Positions 8,640 to 17,040 of a stretch of 64,000 bases of DNA are shown in pieces. The stretch covers positions 248,001-312,000 of the forward strand of contig NZ_JASNWF010000010.1 of the NCBI RefSeq assembly GCF_030283205.1. The letters run 5' to 3'. Position 1 is the stretch's first letter; every line of letters starts with the position of its first letter. The translations under genes were made by a program, and so were the position numbers. Below the pieces are notes generated by a model. That model did not search any database and was not told the DNA's origin. It worked only from the letters and a program-made list of their open reading frames with translations. Source of the stretch: Actinomadura opuntiae. GTDB lineage: Bacteria > Actinomycetota > Actinomycetes > Streptosporangiales > Streptosporangiaceae.

Positions 8640-9165
8640 ATGTCACCGATCACGTTGAGCGACAGCGGGAAGGAGAAGTCGTTGATCAGGTCGGCGGGTT
8701 CGCCCTTCCTGGTCATCTCCTCGAGGCACTGGGCGGCGAGCTGGTCGAGGCGGGATCCGAACTGGTGACACGGCGAGGAGTGAACTCCTTGGCGATGAGC
8801 CGGCGCAGGTTGCGGTGGTGGTCGCCGTCGTGCACGAGGATCAGCGGCGCAAGAGAGGCAGAGGGGTGATGCCGTCGGCGTCCGCACGGGTGAATTCGGC
8901 GCTCGGTAGACCTCGACGCATTCGGCGTCCGACCGCGCCCCAGGCGGGGCGGCCGCCGGGCAGCTCTATCGGGACGACGGGGCCGGCGTGTCCGGGGGGG
9001 CGGCTGCCACACCGCGAGGGGGTCGGCGCCAGGCTGGTCGGCCAGCGGCGGGAGGGGGCACCGGCACGTGAGGGCCGTCGGAGGGTTGGTATCGACCACG
9101 CCGTTCTCTTTCGCTCGGGCTGGTCTCTCTGCTGCTCTCGCGTGATCCGTACAACTAGATGACGA
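8640..9165 (-). pseudogene. Cytochrome P450 remnant
   Basis: On the minus strand two frames together give the N-terminal half of a bacterial P450. An N-terminal segment (PLPPLADQPGADPLAVWQP) is followed, after disruption, by LILVHDGDHHRNLRRLIAKEFTPRRV. A second frame then supplies RLDQLAAQCLEEMTRKGEPADLINDF and SLNVIGDMLG. At least two frameshifts are present. The heme-binding C-terminal half with its Cys ligand is absent because the gene stops at the IS630 remnant. Similar P450s act in natural-product tailoring, so it may once have belonged with the NRPS cluster; that is inference. Confidence 0.7.
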
Positions 9166-9289
9166 TGTCAAAACTGACCCGCTGGCCATGCCGGCGCGGG
9201 GCTACACCTTTGGCAATGCCGCTGTAGGAGCGGAATTCCTCCGGGGACTACAACGCATGGTTTCTGCCCAGGTGCAGGTAGGTGTCGAC

Positions 9290-9590
9290 GATCCCCGGTT
9301 CCAGCAGCCCCATGCCTTCGAGGATGACCTTGACGCGTACTGGTCGACTGACCAACGACGTCGGATTCGACCGTCGAGGCCGGACGCCCGTCCGGCAGAT
9401 CGCTCAGGACCTGGGCATCAGCGATCAGGCGATCTACACCTGGCGCGAACAAGACCTCATCGACAAAGGTCGGGCACCCGGCACGACGTCGACCGAGCAG
9501 ACTGAACTGCTGGCGGCCCGCAGACGGGTTCGGGAGCTGGAGACCGAGCCGGCGGTCACCAAGCGAGCTGGCGTTGCAACGGCCCTGTGC
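9290..9590 (+). pseudogene. IS3-type OrfA (helix-turn-helix) remnant
   Basis: The reading frame contains RGRTPVRQIAQDLGISDQAIYTW, a helix-turn-helix typical of the first ORF of IS3-family elements. It is followed by GRAPGTTSTEQTELLAARRRVRELE, the charged coiled-coil that normally comes next. Start and end are degraded and no full-length OrfB follows directly. Non-functional. Confidence 0.65.
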
Positions 9591-9702
9591 TCGCCGAAAA
9601 CCGCGTCCGTGCAGGTGAAAGGCGTAGTGTCTGGCAGGCCGCGGCGCCGGCCTTGGGCAGTTCCGAGACGGGTCACGACACTGCTGTGCTGCGGGATGAT
9701 GG

Positions 9703-9975
9703 GTGGCTGTGCTGTTGCGACTGGCCTACTCAACCGCGGCGAACACGTTCGCGGCCCTCCGTCTGCTTCCGAGGACCGATAGGGAGAAGGACGTCGAGAT
9801 TTTGGAGCTGCGGCATCAGATCACGGTGTTGGAGCGCCATCTGGACGGGACGCGGGTGCGTTTCCTTGCTCCGGACCGGGCACTGCTCGCGGCGCTGCTG
9901 CATCGGTTACCTCCTGGCGTTGCGGCGGATGCGGCTCCTGGTATGGCCGGACACGGTACTGCGCTGGCGGGTCAG
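9703..9975 (+). pseudogene. Integrase-type transposase, N-terminal remnant
   Basis: The frame reads LRLAYSTAANTFAALRLLP, then DREKDVEILELRHQITVLERHL, the typical beginning of actinobacterial integrase-core transposases. After ALLHRLP a shift moves the continuation (LALRRMRLLVWPDTVLRW) to another frame. It then stops abruptly where the ABC permease remnant begins. The same family is seen again on the opposite strand at 13128-14060, where the C-terminal part survives. Confidence 0.7.
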
Positions 9976-11060
9976 CCGGGTTTGCGCTTTCTGGATGCGG
10001 TGGTCAGGAAGGCGGTCAGTACCGCTGGCCCGGCGAGTACTTGGGCGGCCAGGTAGGCGCCGGTCGCGGACGGCGGGGCGCTCACGGCTGACAGCAGGGG
10101 ACTGCAGGCGAGCGCGGCGATGTCGATATCGGTGACGGCCCACAGGAACGGGCCCGTGGGTAGGGAGCCGACCAGCGCGTGGACGACTGGCATCGAGTGG
10201 TCGACCGCTCGCCGCCGCGCCATCCGCAGCGCCCCGGCGGCCGGCGCTGGTGCCGCAGCTGGACCGAACGCCCACCACAGTGGACCGGGCAGCGCGTCCG
10301 CCAGGGTCAACCCGGCCAGGGCGAGCGCGAGCCAGGCGCCGCCCAGGAGCGCCGGAAGCACCGCGCGTGCGGCCAGCACCGCGTGGGGTGCGACGCCGAA
10401 CAGCCGTGCCAGGCCGATCCGTCCCCGCCAGTGCGGGTCCTCCGCGATCCACGTCGGGGCACCGGGTTCCAGGACGACCGACGCGGCGACCACATGACCG
10501 GCGAGGGCGGACGCGTCCAGCAGGGCACGGGCGGGAACGCGGTCGAGCGCGCCCCACGCAAGCCTGAGCAGCAGCGGCGCCCCGGTCGCGCACGACGCCG
10601 CCAGGCCCCGCGCACAGCGACACCGGCGCGGCCGCCGCCGCGGCGAGCAGATGCCGCCCGGGGCGTTGCCGAGCACCACCGCGGTCACAGCCGCGCACAC
10701 CATGCCCACGATCGGCGCCTGCAGCCACGTGCCCAACGGCGGCGACGACTGGGCCAGCACGGCCATCGCCACCCCGTCCGCCGTCGCCGCGGTACCCAGC
10801 ACCACGGCGATGATCAGCCGCAACGTGGTCTGATCCGGCGTGCCGAATGCGGTAAGTAGCGCGAACCAGCGCGAGCCCCGCGCCCGCCTGCGACGGCTCC
10901 ACCTTCCGCGCGATGGACGAGAACGCGACGACGGCGAGCCGCCCGAGCGACAGCGCCGCCACCACCGCCACGGCCAGCAGGGTGTACCGGTCCGCCCAGC
11001 CCGCGGGCTTGCGGTCGCGCGTACGGAGAGGTATCTCCGGACCATCCGTACTTCGTTCAC
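9972..11060 (-). pseudogene. Polytopic ABC-type membrane protein, frameshifted
   Basis: A roughly 360-codon hydrophobic protein begins at GTG 11060, overlapping the ATPase remnant stop (GTGA). The first 13 residues are in one frame. The segment with TLLAVAVVAALSLGRLAVVAF and SSIARKVEPSQAGAG is in a second, and from TAFGTPDQTTLRLIIAVV onward the first frame resumes to the stop at 9972. Two compensating frameshifts therefore interrupt it, unless they are sequencing errors. Several long hydrophobic helices suggest the membrane subunit of a transporter partnered with the adjacent ATPase. No substrate can be named. Confidence 0.55.
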
Positions 11061-11525
11061 GCGACCGCCTCCAGTGGCACCTGGCGGTCGTCGCGGGCCA
11101 GATCCAGGTTATGGGTCGCCATCACCACGGTGCCGCCCTCCGCCGCGTAGGCGGCCAGGATCGACGCCAGCCGGGCACGGAACGTCGGGTCCGGGCTGCG
11201 CTCCGCCTCGTCCAGCAGGAGCAGCCGACTCGGCCGGACCAGCCCCATCGCCGGCGACAGCCGCTGCCGCTGCTCAGTCGACAGCGTCAGCGGCGCCATG
11301 TCGACCCTTTCCGCAAGGTCGAACAACTCCAACGCCGGGTCAGGCCCAACGCGGGGCCGTCATCCGGCAGGCGCCGAGGACGCCGACGTCTCCCTCCGCA
11401 GGCCGTTGCAGGCCCGCGAGGAGGCCTGGCAGGGTCGACTTCCCGGCGTCGTTCTTCCCGACGACGCCCGGAACGCCGCCTAGGTCCACGCGGAGCCCGC
11501 GCACCCCGATGATCGCTTCAAATCA
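11057..11525 (-). pseudogene. ABC transporter ATP-binding protein, frameshifted and shortened
   Basis: The N-terminal part (VRGLRVDLGG, then a Walker A-like GKNDAGKST) ends at a stop near 11340. The remainder lies in another frame, with a weak signature LSTEQRQRL, Walker B-like LLLLDEAE and the switch His in MATHN. At about 150 codons in total it is much shorter than normal nucleotide-binding domains, so residues are missing as well as frameshifted. It overlaps the membrane-protein gene by four bases, showing the two were once an operon. Confidence 0.6.
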
Positions 11526-11702
11526 TGCACCGACCTAACCGCGCGCTTTCGCTTTGGGGCGGGCGGGGACTGACTGTTGACATGAGAAAAGTGGCTCTGG
11601 CCTGGAAGGATCGAGATTGCGAAGGCACGATTCAGTCCATGTCGGAAGGCACTTTTCCAATGAACACCACAAGCCGGGAAGCTCAAGATCGTTGTCTCAT
11701 CT
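11526..11702. other. Spacer without recognisable gene
   Basis: No supported coding sequence. Base composition is less GC-rich than the surroundings, consistent with mobile-element debris next to the ISL3 tail. Confidence 0.4.
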
Positions 11703-11897
11703 GATGGAGCGGGGATCGTCTGCCATGCCGGTGGCCTGTTACGCCGCGACTTCGACGCCGCACGAGCAGGCCTGACCATGCACCACAACTCCGGCCCGGT
11801 CGAAGGCCACGTGAACCGGATCAAGATGATCAAACGGCAGATGTACGGCCGGGCCAACCCCGACCTCCTCCGCAAGTGCATCCTGCTCGCCGACTGA
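11703..11897 (+). pseudogene. ISL3-family transposase, C-terminal tail
   Basis: In the frame ending with TGA at 11895-11897 the translation reads LLRRDFDAARAGLTMHHNSG, then PVEGHVNRIKMIKRQMYGRA and NPDLLRKCILLAD. This is the conserved C-terminus of ISL3 transposases, including the catalytic Glu in the VEG motif. Everything upstream of about residue -65 from the end is missing, so it is an inactive fragment. Confidence 0.8.
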
Positions 11898-11983
11898 GCC
11901 GATCACCGACGTGTGCCAGAGCCCCCGGGGATCCGGAGTGTGTGCGTATCCCTGTCCGGTTGGACCTCCGCCGGGTCCGAAAC

Positions 11984-13009
11984 TCATCGGTCGAGGGTCT
12001 GCTCGGCCGGAATGACCCGGTACACCTCGATCTCGTCGATCTTTTGCAGTTCGGGAAAGGTGAGGCCGATGTCGTAGGTGGTCAGGGCGCCTGCGGAGTT
12101 GCCCTTGGCGCTTCGCAGGACGAATCTCATCGCCTGGTCCGCGGAGTTCCGGTCGGGGCAGTGGACAATGGTGCGGCCGTCGGCGATGACCACCCGCCTG
12201 CGCAGGACGCGGGCGCGGAGTCCGACCGCCGGCTGGAGCCCCGCCCCCGGCGACAGCGTGTCGGCCGTGGCCTCCGCGTAGGCGGCCTCGGGGGTCGCGC
12301 CCTTCAGCGACCGAACTCCGAGGAGGTTGGCGCGATGCTCCGTCCGCGCGGGAGGAGGGACGTCGAAGGCCACCACGGTGTCCCCGGCGCGCAGGTCGGG
12401 AAAGCCCAGGTACAGGGATGCGCCGCCGCCCGCGGAGACGTCGCCGACCGGACGCCCGCCGGGGTCCGCCATGGCCAGTAGGCGCAGCGCCTCGGCCACG
12501 GGACGCCCGCCGCGCAGGACCCGGACGCGGTCGCCCACCGCGAGCCTCCCGGCGGACGACCCCACTCGCGCGACCGGAAGGCGCCCGGGGGAGTCGGCCA
12601 CCTCCGCTATCTCGGCTCTTCCCAGTTCTCTCCGCAGGTCGGGCCGGTCCTGGTATCCCGGCACCAGGGCGGGGTCGCCGCCGGACGCCGCCGGACGCGA
12701 ATAGACCTCGATCCGGTCGCCTTTCCGGAGGTCGCCATGCCCTATCGCCAGGAGGCACCTCGACGGAAAGCCCATCGCGCTGAGGGGGCTCAGCTTCCTG
12801 ATCAGGATTCCCAGGCGGAGATCCTCGCCGATCAGTACACCGTCACGGAACAGCCGGGCCCGTTCCCCCCGGATGTCGCCGTCTGCGATGAATCCGCCAC
12901 CGATTATCCAGCCTTTGTGCAGCCGGCCGAGGCCGTCGACCTCCTTGGCGCCTCTCACCTCGATCACGCCTCGCCGGTATTCTCCGACCCAGATGCTGTC
13001 ACGCCGCAT
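11984..13009 (-). CDS. Protein of three tandem IF-2 domain IV-like beta-barrels, no GTPase
   Basis: An intact 341-residue gene. The ATG at 13009 is preceded by AAAAGGAG with a 4-5 base gap, which decides the start. Residues 14-105 resemble domain IV of bacterial initiation factor IF-2: GVIEVRG, then GRLHKGWIIGGG, RARLFRDGVLIGE, and the closing DLRKGDRIEVY. The pattern recurs at 130-219 (AEIAEV, RVRVLRGGRPVAE, DLRAGDTVVAF) and more weakly at 240-335 (LRARVLRRRVVIADG, ELQKIDEIEVY). No signal peptide, membrane helix or nucleotide-binding motif is present. Translation-factor barrels bind RNA, initiator tRNA or ribosomal partners, so an RNA- or ribosome-related role is conceivable but unproven. 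The gene is flanked by an ISL3 tail and an integrase remnant, yet remains unbroken while its neighbours decayed. I do not know a named family of this layout. Confidence 0.8.
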   Translation of the reverse strand: MRRDSIWVGEYRRGVIEVRGAKEVDGLGRLHKGWIIGGGFIADGDIRGERARLFRDGVLIGEDLRLGILIRKLSPLSAMGFPSRCLLAIGHGDLRKGDRIEVYSRPAASGGDPALVPGYQDRPDLRRELGRAEIAEVADSPGRLPVARVGSSAGRLAVGDRVRVLRGGRPVAEALRLLAMADPGGRPVGDVSAGGGASLYLGFPDLRAGDTVVAFDVPPPARTEHRANLLGVRSLKGATPEAAYAEATADTLSPGAGLQPAVGLRARVLRRRVVIADGRTIVHCPDRNSADQAMRFVLRSAKGNSAGALTTYDIGLTFPELQKIDEIEVYRVIPAEQTLDR

Positions 13010-13127
13010 GACGCTCCTTTTACAGCACTTTCCTGCGGACCAGCAGTCCGGGGTGACTTCCGCGGCGAGACGGTACCACGGAACGCGTCTCGTACGGCTG
13101 CAGGTGCCGAGACCCCATCCGTGCAGG

Positions 13128-14060
13128 TCACGCGGCATGCTGGTACTCGTTGAGGATTCCGCCGAGGCGGTGGTGTTTTCGTACGTCCAGGCGGGTGATC
13201 TGGTCGGGGTCGGTGATCGGTGGGGGCAGCGGAGTGCACGGGCGGGCGTTCGCGATGCCCCGGTGGGGTCGGTGCTCGTTGTAGAAGGTCTCGAACTCGC
13301 GCAGTGTGGAGCAGGTGGCGTCGATTCCGGATCAGGGTCCGGTCGAGGAGTTCATGGCGGCAGGTCTGCACCCACCGTTCCATGATCGAGTTCATGCGTG
13401 GCATCCGGACCCCGAGTGAGCGTGATTTTGATGCCCGTGTCGGCCAGGATGGTGTCGAACAGTTCGGGGAACTTGCCGTCGCGGTCCCAGATTAGCCATT
13501 GTGCCCGACACCCGGCGTCTTCCAGATCCATGACCAGGTTCCGGGCGGCCTGGACCACCCACGACGCGATCGGGTGCGCCGTTGCGCCCAGGATGCGGAT
13601 TCGGCGGATGCGGTGCTCGATCACGGCCAGCACGTACAGGCGTGCCCCTGTGAGGGTGACGGTCTCGATGAAGCCGCAGGCCAGCGGTGCGTCGGACTGC
13701 GCGCAGGAAGGCCGCCCACGTGCCGGTAGCGCGTTCGGGTGCCGGGTCGATCTCGGCGTCCTTGAGAATCTCCCACACGGTGGAGGGCGCGGCCTTCACG
13801 CCGAGCACGAGCAGCTCGCCGTGCACGCGGCGATAACCCCATTAGGGGTTCTCGCGGACCGGGCGCAGCACCAGCACACGGATGGAGCGCACCGTCGGCG
13901 GTCGGCCAGGCCGTTTCGGCCGCGACCGGGCAGCGTGTCGGCGCCGGATGAGGTCGCGATGCCAGCGAAGCACCGTGTCCGGACGCCCCAGCAACCGCAT
14001 CCTGCGCAAAGCCTCGGGCGGCAACCAGTGCCACAGCACCTGGTGGCTTGACCACCAGCC
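13128..14060 (-). pseudogene. Integrase-type transposase with several frameshifts
   Basis: Successive minus-strand frames give parts of one transposase: RRMRLLGRPDTVLRWHRDLI, then VHGELLVLGVKAAPSTVWEI, then an rve-type catalytic core (NLVMDLEDAGCRAQWLIWDR, DGKFPELFDTILAD). The tail is MPRMNSIMERWVQTCRHELL followed by GILNEYQHAA and a stop at 13128. At least three frameshifts separate them and the N-terminus is missing. It belongs to the same family as the remnant at 9703-9975, in opposite orientation. Inactive. Confidence 0.75.
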
Positions 14061-14159
14061 GCATGGGCCCTCACTTGCATGGATGACATTTTCGGCACCC
14101 GCACCGCAGGGTGAGGCACTGGGGATCGCCGAAGTGATCCGGCAACTGCAGGAGTAGCG

Positions 14160-14450
14160 GTGCGCATGCTACGGCTCATCTCCGTCGGGGAACGAGCCGT
14201 CCTGGACTGGTGCGCGCACGCGTGCGAGTTCGACCGGAAGCGGATCGCCGAGGTGCTGGCCACCTTCGCTGACGGCACCTGGCAGGAGCGCGGGTGGTGG
14301 GACCAGTTCGCCGCCGACCCCGGCCTGATCGACCTGCGCCCCGACGAGGGCCTGTTCATGTACCTGCGCCCCCAATGGGACGAAGCCCTCCAGGACTGGT
14401 GCGCCGACGTGCTGTTCCTGCACCGCGCCCGGCCTGACGGCCCGCGCTGA
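14160..14450 (+). CDS. Hypothetical protein, 96 residues
   Basis: A small acidic, Trp-rich protein starting at GTG 14160, with a GGAG ribosome site just upstream. The sequence (VLDWCAHACEFDRKRIAEVL, RGWWDQFAADPGLIDLRP) has normal actinomycete codon bias and no membrane segment. An in-frame-looking scrap ending in LGIAEVIRQLQE stops directly upstream at 14157 and may be the tail of a gene cut by the transposon. No family recognised. Confidence 0.5.
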   Translation: MRMLRLISVGERAVLDWCAHACEFDRKRIAEVLATFADGTWQERGWWDQFAADPGLIDLRPDEGLFMYLRPQWDEALQDWCADVLFLHRARPDGPR

Positions 14451-14472
14451 GCGCCGTCTGGTAGCCGCGGGT

Positions 14473-14874
14473 TCAGCCGTAGCGCCAACGCCGTCCGCCC
14501 GCAGGCGGGGATGCCGCATAGGCGGGAAAGCAGCAGAAGGGCTCGTAGGAGTTACAGGCCCGGCACAACAGCCCGCGGATGAGGTCGGTCGAGTGATCAT
14601 GATCGATGATGTGAGGAGGGCTGGTGCATAGTGCGCACAGGCCGTGTTGGTCTTCGAACAACGTCCACCACACATACCAGCCGGGCGGGCAGTCGTTGGG
14701 CCAATCCTTGAGCATCGGCCCGATTGGTCGAACGCTGCCGCCGGTGCCCGGCCAGGCCGACCGCCGCTTGCAGCGCTGCGCGCGCGGCACCGACAGCGCA
14801 TGTACCGCGGGACCGGTCAAGGGCTTGCCCAGCCCACGAACGTGACACAACGCAAAGCCCGCATCGTCGGTCAT
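14473..14874 (-). CDS. Endonuclease VII-like HNH (beta-beta-alpha metal) nuclease
   Basis: A 133-residue protein, with ATG 14874 chosen because the longer frame upstream is antisense to the RuvC-like gene. Cys80 and Cys83 (CALC) and Cys104 and Cys107 (CRAC) form a structural zinc site. Between them is DHDH at 91-94, the metal-binding catalytic core, followed by IRGLLCRACN, the signature of recombination endonuclease VII-type nucleases. T4 endonuclease VII resolves branched DNA; actinobacterial relatives are common on integrative elements and phages and mostly uncharacterised. The N-terminal CHVRGLGKPLTGPAVHALSV segment is extra to the core. It diverges from a RuvC-fold gene 184 bases away. 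Confidence 0.8.
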   Translation of the reverse strand: MTDDAGFALCHVRGLGKPLTGPAVHALSVPRAQRCKRRSAWPGTGGSVRPIGPMLKDWPNDCPPGWYVWWTLFEDQHGLCALCTSPPHIIDHDHSTDLIRGLLCRACNSYEPFCCFPAYAASPPAGGRRWRYG

Positions 14875-15058
14875 GTGAAATACCCCGTCAGGCCCCTGCC
14901 TGGCCCGATCGGCACCATGGTCACCGGGTTCTCGAACGGTATGCAAGAAGCAGTACGGGACATCAGGATGGCGGGCGAGCGAGGAAAGCTCTGCACGACG
15001 GCGCCGGCCTCCAGCGCCCATCGCGCCTCCCTGGACGTGGCGGCTGCCGCCCGAGACA

Positions 15059-15601
15059 GTGAGCGTCACGAGAGATGGCGCGGTGTTAGGCATCGATCCG
15101 GGACGCCGGTGGACGGCCGGCGTGCTCCGTCTCGGCGCCGAGGCGCTGTACGGCTGGACGGTCGGACCGGTGGACGTCTCCGGGCAGCCGTCGCCGTCGA
15201 CCGCCGACAACGTGCACGACCTCGCCGCGTTCGGGCGGTACATGGCGCGCGTGGTCCAAGCGATCGAGGAGAGCCGGCGGCGAGCCCCCGGCGGCGCCAT
15301 GACGGTGGCATGCAGAGTCGTCATGCCGCCGTTCGGCAGCCAGATCCCGTTGGCGGACCGGCTGATCCCACGACAGATCGCCGCAGGCGTGCTGGGCCGC
15401 GAGCTGAGCGCGATGCTGGTCCGGGCCGACCACCACGGCAATCGACGCCCGATCAAAGAGCACTACCCGCCCGAACTCCGGCCCACCAAAGGACCCACCG
15501 GTGGCCGCCCCGGCACCTGGGGACCGTGTGAAGCCCGCCGCGGCGAACGCGACCACGAGCGCGCCGCCCACGATATCGCCGGCGGCGCCAGCTGCCTTTG
15601 A
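15059..15601 (+). CDS. RuvC/RNase H-fold nuclease-like protein
   Basis: A 180-residue protein whose N-terminus contains VLGIDPGRR, the hallmark first beta-strand and catalytic Asp (residue 13) of RuvC-type nucleases. Near the C-terminus ERDHERAAHDIAGGA matches the terminal His/Asp motif of that fold. The middle part is diverged. The start could be GTG 15059 or the internal GTG at 15083. RuvC resolves Holliday junctions; related short proteins occur on actinomycete plasmids and integrative elements. Its divergent neighbour is an endonuclease VII-like protein, so both may derive from one mobile element that processed branched DNA. The role is inference. Confidence 0.65.
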   Translation: MSVTRDGAVLGIDPGRRWTAGVLRLGAEALYGWTVGPVDVSGQPSPSTADNVHDLAAFGRYMARVVQAIEESRRRAPGGAMTVACRVVMPPFGSQIPLADRLIPRQIAAGVLGRELSAMLVRADHHGNRRPIKEHYPPELRPTKGPTGGRPGTWGPCEARRGERDHERAAHDIAGGASCL

Positions 15602-15878
15602 GGCGCGCACGCAGCGGCCAACTCTCGCCGCCCCCGAACCGATCACCACGCGGCTCGGATCGGCAACGCGGTCGGTAGGTCTGCCTCAGGGGTACCACCG
15701 TCGTACTCCGCCGGGCGGTCCTCGCGAAGTGATCGATAAACGGCGCCCCGGGCCGGCCTTCCCGGCACCCTGCGAGCCGATCAGCGAGCATGGGCCAACG
15801 CATTCCGTCGGGTGCGTGCCGCCGCCCGCGCGCTCCGGCTGAAGGTGGTCGGCGAGTAGCCCGCCTCACCCCCCGCTC

Positions 15879-15907
15879 GGCCCCGGACCGCCCGCACGGT
15901 CCGGGCC
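15879..15907. terminator. GC-rich hairpin, possible terminator
   Basis: GG-CCCCGGACC pairs with GGTCCGGGCC around a loop of about 8 bases (one bulged C). No T-run follows, as is usual in actinomycetes. It lies downstream of the RuvC-like gene. Confidence 0.4.
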
Positions 15908-15979
15908 GGTTCAGTCGCTCACCCGGCCCCGCTGAGCCAGCGCGTGAACCGCGTTCTGCGCGGCTGAGGGCCCGGTGCC

Positions 15980-16004
15980 CGGGTTCCCTGGACCGGGGAA
16001 CCCG
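15980..16004. terminator. Perfect 9-bp hairpin before the hydrolase gene
   Basis: CGGGTTCCC and GGGAACCCG form a perfect stem with a 7-base loop, about 100 bases before the start at 16109. It may be a terminator for upstream transcription or part of the leader of the hydrolase gene. Confidence 0.4.
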
Positions 16005-16108
16005 CGCAGCAGTCAGACGCCGGGTAGGACCGGCCGCGATAGCGCGCAGTTGTCGGTGCGGCCTGATAGGGCTGGGTGAGGCCGAACAAAGCGAAAGGAG
16101 CGATCTTG

Positions 16109-16939
16109 GTGGACGGGCTCGTGCTGGGCGAACGGTTCGACAGTTCTCTGGGAGAGGTCTGCTGGAGCCGGCTGGGAGATCCGGACGCTGAGCCGGTCGT
16201 CCTGCTGCACGGCACGCCGTTCTCCTCGTTCATCTGGCGTGATATCGCCCGCGCTCTGGCCCTGACCCGCTCGGTTTACGTCTTCGACATGCCCGGCTAC
16301 GGCGGCTCGGCGATGTTCGACGGGCAACGGCTGTCGCTGGACGCGCTGGCCGGAGTCTTCACCGAGCTTCTCCGGCACTGGGGACTGACCCGTCCCGATG
16401 TCGTCGCGCACGACTCCGGCGGGGCCGTCGCCCTGGGCGCGCACCTGGACCGCGGCGCCGCCTACCGGCGTCTGGCGCTGGTGGACGCGGTGTCGCTGCC
16501 GCCGTGGGGGAGCGAGTTCTTCGCGCTGGTGGGCGAGCACGCCGAGGTCTTCCGGCGGCTGCCGGGCCCGCTGCACCGGGCCCTGCTGCGCGAGTACGTC
16601 GCCACGGCCAGTTCACCCGGCCTACGTCCCGACGTGCTGGCCGCCCTGACTGCCCCGTGGCTCGGTGACCATGGGCAGGCCGCCTTCTACCGCCAACTCG
16701 CTCAGCGCCGCGACGACCAGGCCTACACCGACCGGATCCAGGACGGTTACGCCTCGATCGACCTGCCCGTCCTGGTGTGCTGGGGAGCCGACGACACCTG
16801 GGTCCCCGCCGACCGTGGCCGCGAGCTCGCCGCCCTCATCCCCGGCGCAGACCTGCGCCTCTTCGGCACGGCGGGGCACCTACTGCCTGAAGATCGCCCT
16901 GCCGAACTGGGTGCCACCTTGCTCGCTTTCCTGGCTTGA
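16109..16939 (+). CDS. Alpha/beta hydrolase with Asp nucleophile (dehalogenase/epoxide hydrolase type)
   Basis: A 276-residue alpha/beta hydrolase. AAAGGAG lies upstream, with TTG 16106 and GTG 16109 as alternative starts; GTG is used here. The oxyanion motif LLHGTP is near residue 33. The nucleophile elbow reads VAHDSGGA, where the Asp at 102 occupies the nucleophile position (as in HDWGG or HDRGG of epoxide hydrolases and haloacetate dehalogenases) and the Ser is the following residue. The acid lies near CWGADDTWVP, and the His in GTAGHLLPED. It probably hydrolyses an epoxide, halide or ester through an aspartyl-enzyme. It is monocistronic and convergent with the small membrane protein gene. 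Confidence 0.85.
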   Translation: MDGLVLGERFDSSLGEVCWSRLGDPDAEPVVLLHGTPFSSFIWRDIARALALTRSVYVFDMPGYGGSAMFDGQRLSLDALAGVFTELLRHWGLTRPDVVAHDSGGAVALGAHLDRGAAYRRLALVDAVSLPPWGSEFFALVGEHAEVFRRLPGPLHRALLREYVATASSPGLRPDVLAALTAPWLGDHGQAAFYRQLAQRRDDQAYTDRIQDGYASIDLPVLVCWGADDTWVPADRGRELAALIPGADLRLFGTAGHLLPEDRPAELGATLLAFLA

Positions 16940-16990
16940 GACGCCGGCAGCGCCAGCAGCGTCCGACGGGCGGTGCACAGCCAGTTGAAA

Positions 16991-17037
16991 GCCGCCTCTG
17001 ATCCCGCCCGCTGATCACCTTCAAGATCAAAGACGGC
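16991..17037. terminator. Imperfect hairpin between convergent genes
   Basis: GCCGCCTCTGATC (16991-17003) pairs with GATCAAAGACGGC (17025-17037), 11 of 13 positions. It sits between the stop of the hydrolase (+) and the stop of the membrane protein (-), so it may terminate both. Confidence 0.4.
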
Positions 17038-17040
17038 CTC

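Larger units (their letters stand above)
15602..16105. other. Non-coding spacer with two hairpins
   Basis: No supported gene between the RuvC-like gene and the hydrolase at 16109. The stretch contains the two GC-rich hairpins listed separately; the reading frames across it are shadows without motif support. Confidence 0.5.

Noticed and set aside
15790..16190. Plus-strand ORF ending in the hydrolase gene as an additional CDS
   Set aside because: Arg/Pro-rich translation without start signal, crossing two hairpins; considered non-coding.
16395..16430. Ser nucleophile in HDSGG of the hydrolase
   Set aside because: Lining up the elbow Sm-X-Nu-X-Sm places Asp, not Ser, at the nucleophile position, as in HDWGG of epoxide hydrolases.
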